Shown here: positions 41,137 to 46,816 of the stretch, one piece after another
Layout: every line of letters starts with the position of its first letter
Numbering within the stretch: the stretch's first letter is position 1
NCBI GenBank assembly: GCA_958402075.1
Contig: CATXSD010000004.1
Location: forward strand, 1-57,365
Source: Mediterranea massiliensis
GTDB taxonomy: Bacteria > Bacteroidota > Bacteroidia > Bacteroidales > Bacteroidaceae
Direction: 5' to 3'
Length of the DNA stretch: 57,365 bases
Notes under the pieces: model-generated
Database searches by the model: none
Seen by the model: the letters and a program-made list of their open reading frames with translations, nothing else
What the model was told of the DNA's origin: nothing
Made by a program: the position numbers and the translations under genes

Positions 41137-41589
41137 ATGGAACGCACCATCACCCCCCAACAACTGAAAGCCTTGCACGCCTGGTTCACCCGTGCGGGCT
41201 GGGATGCCGACGAGCGGCACGACTTCATCGAGACCATGACTGGCGGCCGCACCCGCAGCACCCGGGAGCTGACCATGCGCGAGGCCTCGGACCTGCTGAA
41301 GCACATCAGCACCGACTACGAGGAGCGCGTCAAGCCCCTGATGCAGCAGGAAGCCCGCGCCCTGTTGCGGAGCATCTACCACCTGAGCATGCAGATTTCC
41401 TTCCTCAACAAGGGCTTTGCCTCGGACACGCCGGAAGACCGAGAGATGAACAAGGCGAAGGTCAACCAGTGGGCCCGGAACAAGACCAAGTACCGCAAGG
41501 ACATCAGCCGCATGACGGTGAACGAGCTGCGCGACGTGAAGCAGCAGCTCGAGGCGATCGTGAGAAAAGAAGGGAAAAACAATGATTAA
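41137..41589 (+). CDS. GemA-like phage regulatory protein
   Basis: A 150-residue protein resembling Mu GemA (gp16, DUF1018): ITPQQLKALHAWFTRAGWDADERHDFIETMTGGRTRSTRELTMREA has the DUF1018 layout of two short helices and a Thr-Arg-Glu-Leu-Thr turn. The C-terminal half is helical and basic. GemA in Mu alters host gene expression and DNA supercoiling, but its mechanism is not clear. I start it at 41137, after the spacer tract. It sits in the early region between the ATPases and Gam, as in Mu. Confidence 0.75.
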   Translation: MERTITPQQLKALHAWFTRAGWDADERHDFIETMTGGRTRSTRELTMREASDLLKHISTDYEERVKPLMQQEARALLRSIYHLSMQISFLNKGFASDTPEDREMNKAKVNQWARNKTKYRKDISRMTVNELRDVKQQLEAIVRKEGKNND

Positions 41590-41614
41590 TGGTAAATGAC
41601 AAATGGTTCATAGG

Positions 41615-42208
41615 ATGAAGAAAGAAATTATAGAAGACGTATTGAACGCCTTGCGCGAGAAGGGCGACCCCGTCAGCCTGGAGCAGTGTCGGGTGATAGA
41701 GAACCGGTGGACGGACAGAGAAGTGTTCAACCACTATTTGGCAGGCAAAAGTGATGAAGAGCGGGACATGAACCTGTATTGGGCCTGCCGCGACGCGGCT
41801 CAGTTTGTTCACGGACAACTGGAAGCGGCCACGCTGGTACCCGACCTGTACGGCATGCCACGGGAAGAAGAGGACAGCTTGGAACCGGATACCGGTGAAA
41901 CCGTCACCCTCAGCCGGAAGGACTTCAACGAGTTGTTGCGGCGCATCGAGAAGCTGGAGTATTGGACAGGGCTGAAACGAAGGCCGGAGAGCGCCCGTCT
42001 CCCCCTCCTACCCGATACGGTCGATATGGCAGACTATATGCAGCAACACGAAGCATGCAAGCTGCTGGGATATACCAAAAAGAAAATGCGGGGATGCGCG
42101 GATCGGGGAGAGCTGAAAGCATGGCAGAAGAACCGGCATGTGTACTACCTGCGCGAACAGGTAAAGTCGTACAAACAGAAAATGGACAAGACGTATGCAA
42201 CGAAGTGA
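41615..42208 (+). CDS. Phage protein with C-terminal excisionase-like HTH
   Basis: A 197-residue protein (201 if the ATG at 41603 is used). The N-terminal part (KKEIIEDVLNALREKGDPVSLEQ) is helical and acidic. The C-terminal 60 residues form a MerR/Xis-type HTH_17 motif (DYMQQHEACKLLGYTKKKMRGCADRGELKAWQKNRHVYYLREQV) that usually binds DNA. It could regulate middle or late transcription. It overlaps the next gene by 14 bp. Specific function unknown. Confidence 0.7.
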   Translation: MKKEIIEDVLNALREKGDPVSLEQCRVIENRWTDREVFNHYLAGKSDEERDMNLYWACRDAAQFVHGQLEAATLVPDLYGMPREEEDSLEPDTGETVTLSRKDFNELLRRIEKLEYWTGLKRRPESARLPLLPDTVDMADYMQQHEACKLLGYTKKKMRGCADRGELKAWQKNRHVYYLREQVKSYKQKMDKTYATK

Positions 42209-42470
42209 CGACCTGATCAGCATCCGTACCCACGAAGAGTGGAAGATACGCCGGAAGATGGAAGAGTGCCGGGAGCGGATGGACTCCCTGCGCCAATGGC
42301 TGCTGGACCACACTTCCGCCCCCGCCGTCGAGTTCGACGAACGGCTGGCCGAATACCACGCCGAAAACTACCGCTACGACGTGCTGCTAAGCCAGCTCAA
42401 CACTGAAGACAACCGCAGGAAACCCATCCCCGACCCTATCCCCGGACGAAGGAAGGAAAAGAGGGGATGA
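42195..42470 (+). CDS. Hypothetical early phage protein
   Basis: A 91-residue charged, mostly helical protein (THEEWKIRRKMEECRERMDSLRQ, possible coiled coil at 10-40) with a basic Pro-rich tail. It overlaps the upstream gene and is followed by a spacer-repeat tract and gam, so it belongs to the early operon. No family recognised. Confidence 0.6.
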   Translation: MQRSDDLISIRTHEEWKIRRKMEECRERMDSLRQWLLDHTSAPAVEFDERLAEYHAENYRYDVLLSQLNTEDNRRKPIPDPIPGRRKEKRG

Positions 42471-42477
42471 GGAATGC

Positions 42478-42516
42478 AGAATTATCAATTTTCAATCATC
42501 AATTTTCAATTTTATT
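42478..42516 (+). repeat. Spacer-repeat tract before gam
   Basis: Three TCAATTTTCAAT-type units in tandem, ending at the Gam start codon (42517). Confidence 0.65.
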
Positions 42517-43038
42517 ATGAGAACCAAGAAAACCGTACTCCAAGGAGTGACCCGCGAAGCCGCCGAGCAGGCCTTCGCCGAATTTGCCAAGGCAGACGCC
42601 CAGTACCAACAACTCACGGCCCGCATGGACCTCGAAGTGACCCGCATCCGCGAGAAGTATGCCGACCAGCTGGCCGGCCTGGCCGACGCGAAGGAACGCA
42701 GCTTCGACCTGATGCAGGCCTACGCCACCGAGCACCGCGACGAACTATTCGCCAAGCGCAAGAGCATCGAGAGCACGCACGGCGTGTTCGGTTTCCGCAC
42801 CGGCAACCCCAAGCTGAAGAACCTGAAGGGCTTCACCTGGGCAGCCGTCACCAACCTGGCCAAGGAACTGCTGCCCCAGTACATCCGCACCACCGAAGAG
42901 CTGGACAAGCAGTCGCTCCTGGCCGACCGCGACAAGCAAGACGTGGCCGAGATGCTGCCCCGGATAGGCGTACAGGTAGTACAGGAAGAAACCTTCTTCG
43001 TTGAACCCAAGAAAGAGAATGATGAACGGCAACAATAA
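42517..43038 (+). CDS. gam: Gam-like host-nuclease inhibitor, dsDNA-end binder
   Basis: A 173-residue protein of the Mu Gam/Ku-like family. Long N-terminal helices (REAAEQAFAEFAKADAQYQQLTARMDLEVTRIREKY) are followed by the Ku-like core with FGFRTGNPKLKNLKGFTWAAV and an end in VQVVQEETFFVEPKKEN, all conserved in Mu Gam. It binds free DNA ends and blocks host exonucleases. Its place late in the early operon matches Mu. The 3' end overlaps the following small gene by 20 bp. Confidence 0.9.
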   Translation: MRTKKTVLQGVTREAAEQAFAEFAKADAQYQQLTARMDLEVTRIREKYADQLAGLADAKERSFDLMQAYATEHRDELFAKRKSIESTHGVFGFRTGNPKLKNLKGFTWAAVTNLAKELLPQYIRTTEELDKQSLLADRDKQDVAEMLPRIGVQVVQEETFFVEPKKENDERQQ

Positions 43039-43219
43039 ACCGCAGCCGCATTACGGATACCGCCGCCACGGACGCTGCTTCGCCATTTACCACTACGTGC
43101 CGGACTCCGCCGGATGGACCGGCACCAAGGTAGCCACCAAGCTGACCGAGGAAGAGGCGCGCGACGAAGTGTATCACCTGAACGGGTGGAGGAGAAAAAA
43201 GTTGAAATCTGAAATCTAA
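43019..43219 (+). CDS. Small hypothetical phage protein
   Basis: A 66-residue basic protein (YGYRRHGRCFAIYHYVPDSAGWTGTKVATKLTEEEARDEVYHLNGW) with a DUF-like mixture of strands and one helix. The Gly-Trp pattern suggests a small beta domain. It overlaps the gam 3' end; ATGs at 43019 and 43022 are both possible. Unknown function. Confidence 0.6.
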   Translation: MMNGNNKPQPHYGYRRHGRCFAIYHYVPDSAGWTGTKVATKLTEEEARDEVYHLNGWRRKKLKSEI

Positions 43220-43235
43220 AATCATAAATCAGATT

Positions 43236-43520
43236 ATGGCACAGCTTACCTGGCACATCCTGCAACCGAACGACAAGCCCCAGTGGCTTGCCGTTCTTGA
43301 ACGGAACCTCATCAACACCGTTCGCCCCATGAACCTGACGCCCGATCCGCAGAACTGGCGGCACCTGAAGTCCTACATCGACAGCAACATCCAGAGCAGC
43401 CGCGAGCGGGGCCTGATCCGGGCGGAGAAAATAGAGACCAGACAAGTAACCGATGAAGGGGTGACCGCCATCCACCTCTTCCGGAATAATACGGTGATGG
43501 CGGTGTTTAAGTGGGAATAG
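43236..43520 (+). CDS. Hypothetical early phage protein
   Basis: A 94-residue protein (MAQLTWHILQPNDKPQW) with mixed charge and no recognised motif, ending TVMAVFKWE. A spacer tract of AAATCTGAAATCTAAAATC type precedes its ATG. It is followed two bases later by the DUF4406 gene, so it is clearly part of the operon. Confidence 0.6.
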   Translation: MAQLTWHILQPNDKPQWLAVLERNLINTVRPMNLTPDPQNWRHLKSYIDSNIQSSRERGLIRAEKIETRQVTDEGVTAIHLFRNNTVMAVFKWE

Positions 43521-43522
43521 TT

Positions 43523-43816
43523 ATGAAGAAAGTATATATCAGCGGCGCCATCGCCGGGCTTGACCTGGCCGAGCGCAAGGCCGCATTCAAGGCGGCAGAA
43601 AGAGAATTGGCAGAGATGGGCTTTGCCCCGATTAACCCATTTAACAACGGCGTGCCCGACGAAGCACACTGGCGCGTACACATGCGGGCTGATATCGCCC
43701 TGCTGGTGCAGTGCGACATGATCTACATGCTGCGGGGCTGGGAGCTCAGCAAGGGCGCGAAGCTGGAGCACGACGTCGCCACTTCGTGCGGCATTAAAGT
43801 TCTGAAGTACGAATGA
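43523..43816 (+). CDS. DUF4406 protein (nucleoside 2-deoxyribosyltransferase-like fold)
   Basis: A 97-residue protein with the DUF4406 pattern: KVYISGAIAGLDLAERKAAFKAAERELAEMGF, then PINPFNN, a DIALLVQCDMIYMLRGWELSKGAKLEHDVA stretch and a short last strand. The fold is shared with nucleoside 2-deoxyribosyltransferases and several phage nucleotide-processing or signalling proteins. Whether it is catalytic cannot be told. The start at 43523, 2 bp after the previous stop, is preferred. It ends in an ATGA overlap with the next gene. Confidence 0.8.
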   Translation: MKKVYISGAIAGLDLAERKAAFKAAERELAEMGFAPINPFNNGVPDEAHWRVHMRADIALLVQCDMIYMLRGWELSKGAKLEHDVATSCGIKVLKYE

Positions 43817-44076
43817 TCTACCGAGAACCCCGCAACCTCATTGTCCAGGTGGAGGACGGCCTGATGGGCCAGGTCCTCTACTACTGGACCTACTACAACA
43901 AGCCGACCAAGCTCCTCATCCTTCGCGCCCACACCGAGGGGCTGACGGCCATCAAGCTAACGATGAACAACGCCGACGCCGGTTCCTTCGTCTTCATCCT
44001 CGCCGACCGCCTCCACGTGAGGCTCTACGACGCGGACACCAAGCAGCCGGTACAGGTTAAGGAGATTTTCATGTGA
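43813..44076 (+). CDS. Hypothetical protein, last gene of the early operon
   Basis: An 87-residue beta-rich protein (RNLIVQVEDGLMGQVLYYWTYYNKPTKLLILRAH) with no family recognised. It is translationally coupled to the DUF4406 gene (ATGA) and followed 6 bp later by a strong bidirectional terminator, so it closes the rightward early block. Confidence 0.6.
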   Translation: MIYREPRNLIVQVEDGLMGQVLYYWTYYNKPTKLLILRAHTEGLTAIKLTMNNADAGSFVFILADRLHVRLYDADTKQPVQVKEIFM

Positions 44077-44082
44077 TGCAAA

Positions 44083-44115
44083 AAAAGAGGCAACCCGATG
44101 AAGGTTGCCTCTTTT
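44083..44115. terminator. Bidirectional terminator between early block and DUF4248/HU genes
   Basis: AAAAGAGGCAACC/GGTTGCCTCTTTT, a 13-bp perfect stem with a 7-nt loop, A-rich before and T-rich after. It stops the early operon and the leftward DUF4248 gene. Confidence 0.92.
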
Positions 44116-44149
44116 CGTTGGTATCATTTTCGTGGCATCACGAAAATGC

Positions 44150-44359
44150 TCATTCGCCCGGCTCGCCCAGATAGCGGACGATGGCTTCGTGCTGGAGGGG
44201 CGTCAGTGCCCGCTGGCGGGGTCTGTAGTGCAGCTCGACCAGCTTGGCCTTCAGCTCCGTGTTCAACTCAATCCACCGGTGCAGCTGCGCGCTGGCACTG
44301 CGGGGCGTACTGCGGGGGAAATATTGCTGGGCGAGGTCCGATAGATAAATCGCTTTCAT
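44150..44359 (-). CDS. DUF4248 protein
   Basis: A 69-residue protein matching DUF4248, a small Bacteroidales family: IYLSDLAQQYFPRSTPRSASAQLHRWIELN, then RALTPLQHEAIVRYLGEP. The helical pattern suggests a small DNA-binding module, and relatives often sit beside HU-like genes in phages and polysaccharide loci. Here it lies 28 bp downstream of an HU-like gene, both leftward, opposite to the early operon. Confidence 0.82.
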   Translation of the reverse strand: MKAIYLSDLAQQYFPRSTPRSASAQLHRWIELNTELKAKLVELHYRPRQRALTPLQHEAIVRYLGEPGE

Positions 44360-44387
44360 TTCAATGAACAGTTAGTGTGGTAACTGA

Positions 44388-44855
44388 TTACAGCGGGCTT
44401 TCATCCTGTCCGTCGTCACTGCCTCCGGCATCGGGTTCGGTCGGCAACGTTTCGCCCTTCTTGGCCACACGTTTGAACTGCAGCCCCGCAAGTCCCTTGG
44501 TCGTGGCCGTTGCCACGGTCTTGCCGGGACGGAACTGGATGGTGACGCCGGTAATGTTGTCTACGGTGAAATCCTTTTCCGTTTCGGCCCCCGTGCTCTG
44601 GATCTGGAGCTGGAAGCTGCCCAGGTTTTCGGCACGGACTATCTTTCCGGCAGCCAGGTGCTTGTTCAGCTGTTTGATGAAGGCACGGATGGCGGCCAGC
44701 ACGTCGGCATCGGTCAGGGTCGTGGAGTAAGAGATGTCTTCGGCAATTTCGTCCAGCGTCACTTCGCCGCTGGCCTGCATCTTGGCATAAAACTTCTTGG
44801 CAGCATCGGGATTTCCCGGCTCGCTGCTCATTTGTGCTAATGAATAGTTGATCAT
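44388..44855 (-). CDS. HU-family DNA-binding protein (Bacteroidales HU-like)
   Basis: A 155-residue HU-like protein. The N-terminal part (about 1-60) is a helical dimer-forming region (TLTDADVLAAIRAFIKQLNKHLAAG). The beta-arm region follows (KIVRAENLGSFQLQIQS and VTIQFRPGKTVATATTKGL), ending in an acidic Gly/Asp/Ser tail. Such HU paralogues bend DNA; in Mu the host HU/IHF proteins assist transposition, so a phage copy could take this over. Leftward, start inside an A/T spacer tract. Confidence 0.82.
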   Translation of the reverse strand: MINYSLAQMSSEPGNPDAAKKFYAKMQASGEVTLDEIAEDISYSTTLTDADVLAAIRAFIKQLNKHLAAGKIVRAENLGSFQLQIQSTGAETEKDFTVDNITGVTIQFRPGKTVATATTKGLAGLQFKRVAKKGETLPTEPDAGGSDDGQDESPL

Positions 44856-44999
44856 AGATTAATGGATAATTGAAAGTTGATAATTGATCATTCGTTCTGC
44901 CTTTCCGGATTGGCACTGCAAAGGTGCTTCATCGTGCATTTATATTGTTCGATTATGCGGTTTAAGGCGTGTTTTGACGGAAACAATCGTTCTAAATGT

Positions 45000-45007
45000 T
45001 ATCTTTG
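45000..45007 (+). promoter_or_regulatory. -7 box of the 111-codon phage gene
   Basis: TATCTTTG, an exact TAnnTTTG match 24 bp before the ATG at 45032. A TTTG lies 23 bp upstream (44973-44976), longer than the ideal spacing. Confidence 0.55.
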
Positions 45008-45031
45008 CAACAGAGGTTTAGTTTTTGTCCT

Positions 45032-45367
45032 ATGAATCCGCAGCTCAGTCTCTTCCCCGGCAACGAACTTTCGTACAACGACACAGGCCGACGCAGCAGC
45101 CTCCCGCTCAAGCGGAGCGTGGAGAGCCGTGCCGAGCGCATCCGCCTGCGCAACCGTGTGCTGGTGGCCCGCCTGTACTACTGGCAGGAGATTATGCGCC
45201 GCCGCACGGACGACGTGATGGTCATCCTTTCGGAAAACGAGTTTTTTGTGGACGAACGCACCATCCAGAACGCGCTGGTTGAGCTGGCCGACTATTACAC
45301 CGACCTCTGCCGCCGACACGTCACGGCGCGGCAGCTCCAGCGGGAGTACCCGTCGTTCAAGTTTTAA
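45032..45367 (+). CDS. Hypothetical phage protein of the switch region
   Basis: A 111-residue basic helical protein (SVESRAERIRLRNRVLVARLYYWQEIMRRRTDDVMVILSENEFFVDERTIQNALVELADYY). The Arg-rich first half and the helical second half suggest a DNA- or RNA-binding regulator, possibly of late genes as Mor/C are in Mu, but no HTH is certain. It has its own promoter, is followed directly by the structured RNA locus and is the only rightward gene in the region. Unknown. Confidence 0.6.
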   Translation: MNPQLSLFPGNELSYNDTGRRSSLPLKRSVESRAERIRLRNRVLVARLYYWQEIMRRRTDDVMVILSENEFFVDERTIQNALVELADYYTDLCRRHVTARQLQREYPSFKF

Positions 45368-45410
45368 AGAATAATTCCATGTTCCCATCCGAAAATCCAT
45401 TTATTTGTTA

Positions 45411-45418
45411 TACTTTTG
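45411..45418 (+). promoter_or_regulatory. -7 box for the structured RNA
   Basis: TACTTTTG exactly matches TAnnTTTG and lies just before the first arm of the structure, putting the expected transcript start at about 45425. No clear -33 element. Confidence 0.55.
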
Positions 45419-45543
45419 CAGTACCACTCACATAAGAAAAATGCGCCCCCACGAGCAGAAGGTCTACAGCCCCCGGCTTGCGTGGTGACGCATCTTTGTT
45501 AATATGTGAGTGGTATTACAGTTGACAAGGCCGGGGGCTTTTC
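45419..45543 (+). ncRNA. Structured RNA with predicted pseudoknot and 15-codon ORF
   Basis: Four helices can be drawn. A 13-bp stem pairs TACCACTCACATA (45422-45434) with TATGTGAGTGGTA (45503-45515). Inside it ATGCG/CGCAT (441-445/489-493) and CCACG/CGTGG (449-453/481-485) stack. The loop AGCCCCCGGC (45468-45477) pairs perfectly with GCCGGGGGCT (45530-45539) outside the main stem, giving a 10-bp pseudoknot that is followed by TTTC and may double as terminator. A promoter box precedes it. No known class recognised; alternatives are an attenuator without a downstream gene, or a small invertible segment. Confidence 0.65.
45441..45488 (+). CDS. 15-codon ORF inside the structured RNA
   Basis: It reads MRPHEQKVYSPRLAW-stop. 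The start codon lies in the 5' arm of the second helix and the stop beside its 3' arm, so translating ribosomes would melt the inner helices and the pseudoknot loop. That layout is typical of leader peptides, but no gene follows in the same direction. It may be fortuitous. Confidence 0.35.
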   Translation: MRPHEQKVYSPRLAW

Positions 45544-45627
45544 ATTTCCCCCTTCCTTTTTCTTCTATATAAAGATACGGGTTATATCCATGCAAATGGT
45601 CATTGCCCGGCAATATCACAATCCTTC

Positions 45628-46071
45628 CTATTCGACCACTGCCGCCTCGAACGTCATGCGATACACCTTCAGCCCGTCTTCGCGCCGTTCGGGCACACAG
45701 GAGGTGCGGCTGTAGGGCTGCTGGAAATGGTCGAACCACCGGCCGTGCAATGCGTCCTTCACTTCCTGCAACACGTCGAAGCGTCGCAGGGCTACGTCGC
45801 GCACCTGCCCGGGTGTGCGGCTGTTCAGCGAGGCGCAGTCGTTGAAAGCAATCTGCAAGGTACAGGTCAGTGTGCACCGCTGGGGGCCGACCGCCATGGC
45901 ACTGAGGTTACGGGCCGACGTGACGGCCACCTCCACCAGGCAGCACGGCCACGCCACGGGCGGGCGGTCTTCGGTATAGTAGTCCAACTGCCCTTCCTGG
46001 GCATCGACCCAGCGGAGGGACTTCACTTCGGCCAGGGCGGCGAGTACGTCTTCGAGATAAGTCTTTTTCAT
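45628..46071 (-). CDS. Phage head-tail/tail-completion-like protein
   Basis: A 147-residue protein, last gene of the leftward head block. Its size, its position after the Mu G-like gene and its pattern (YLEDVLAALAEVKSLRWVDAQEGQLDYY, then LVEVAVTSARN, RRFDVLQEVKDALHGRWFD, YRMTFEAAVVE) resemble minor proteins that finish heads or tails. I cannot assign a family. A spacer tract of TTTTCAACTTTCAATTTTCC type lies just upstream of its start, as for its neighbours. Confidence 0.55.
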   Translation of the reverse strand: MKKTYLEDVLAALAEVKSLRWVDAQEGQLDYYTEDRPPVAWPCCLVEVAVTSARNLSAMAVGPQRCTLTCTLQIAFNDCASLNSRTPGQVRDVALRRFDVLQEVKDALHGRWFDHFQQPYSRTSCVPERREDGLKVYRMTFEAAVVE

Positions 46072-46106
46072 AATGGAAAATTGAAAGTTGAAAATTGAAA
46101 ATGAGT
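46072..46106 (-). repeat. Spacer-repeat tract before the 147-codon gene
   Basis: On the minus strand CATTTTCAATTTTCAACTTT continues into another CAATTTTC unit and then the ATG, again oriented with transcription. Confidence 0.6.
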
Positions 46107-46583
46107 TTATGGTAGGATGCTTTTGAACAGGGCTTCCGCCTCCCGTTTCAGAATGTGTTCCAGCTCGGGGCAGGCTCCCAGGAACTGACGCTGGGGGATG
46201 CGCATCATCCGCTTGTGTGCCTTCACCTGAACCGTCTTCCCCTTCTTGGTGCGGCGGTCATGGGCGGGAACGACGACGCTGCCCGTGAAGCCTTCGTTGT
46301 GAACCCGGGCATAAGGCACCTTGCTGTTTCCCGCCGAAATGACGACCTTCTGCGGAGTGACCCGTGCCACGCGGATGCTGTTAAGCAATGCCCCGCTCCG
46401 CACCATCAGCGTGCCCCGTCGGGGCTTGTATTTGGGGCTGACGGGCTTCCAGGGCTTGCCGTCGAAGGCTTTCTCGGAAAAACGGGTACGGCTGTATTCG
46501 GCGGCTTCCTCGGCCACGAGATCGGGTAGTTTGTTTTCCATCACTTGCTTTATTTCCTGTGCAAGTTCATCAGTTACATTCAT
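46107..46583 (-). CDS. Mu G-like virion morphogenesis protein
   Basis: A 158-residue protein of the phage virion morphogenesis family (Mu gpG): TDELAQEIKQVMENKLPDLVAEEAAEYSRTRF, PWKPVSPKYKPRRGTLMVRSGALLNSIRV, VPYARVHNEGFTG and the end RQFLGACPELEHILKREAEALF. The SGALLNSI and YARVHNEG pair is diagnostic. It is needed for head/tail assembly in Mu. The start at 46583 follows the conserved region; the frame is open further upstream. Preceded by a small doubtful frame and the portal fusion gene. Confidence 0.85.
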   Translation of the reverse strand: MNVTDELAQEIKQVMENKLPDLVAEEAAEYSRTRFSEKAFDGKPWKPVSPKYKPRRGTLMVRSGALLNSIRVARVTPQKVVISAGNSKVPYARVHNEGFTGSVVVPAHDRRTKKGKTVQVKAHKRMMRIPQRQFLGACPELEHILKREAEALFKSILP

Positions 46584-46813
46584 ATTTCTTTGTTTTTTTG
46601 ATTGAAAGTCAGTATATTTGTCACAGCAGTTCTGCAAGGTGAGGGTGTGAACCGGTGTCGGCTCCCAGGGGATGCAGGGGGCATCGGGTCTGCTTCGAAA
46701 CAGCACATTGCAGGATCAGTCCCAAGTTGAGGTATGACACCGGCCATCCAATCCGGGCGGGCGGGGAACCACGGGCTGGCTCCCCTTGACGGCTCGGACG
46801 GACGCAAGGACAT
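46580..46813 (-). CDS. Doubtful 77-codon frame in the head block
   Basis: An open frame filling the gap between the portal-MuF fusion (stop 46817) and the Mu G-like gene. The product is Pro/Arg-rich without recognisable fold (SLRPSEPSRGASPWFPARPDW). The DNA contains an inverted repeat GGGGAACC/GGCTCCCC (46763-46785) that may be an mRNA hairpin. It may be a noncoding spacer rather than a gene. Confidence 0.3.
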   Translation of the reverse strand: MSLRPSEPSRGASPWFPARPDWMAGVIPQLGTDPAMCCFEADPMPPASPGSRHRFTPSPCRTAVTNILTFNQKNKEI

Positions 46814-46816
46814 ATC

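Noticed and set aside
42474..43004. Frame of 176 codons overlapping gam
   Set aside because: The product is Arg/Pro-rich and out of frame with Gam, which has clear family features.
45422..45515. Invertible promoter segment (inverton)
   Set aside because: The 13-bp inverted repeats are suitable, but the exact promoter box is outside them, the interior is only 68 bp and no recombinase gene is near. Kept only as an alternative to the structured RNA.
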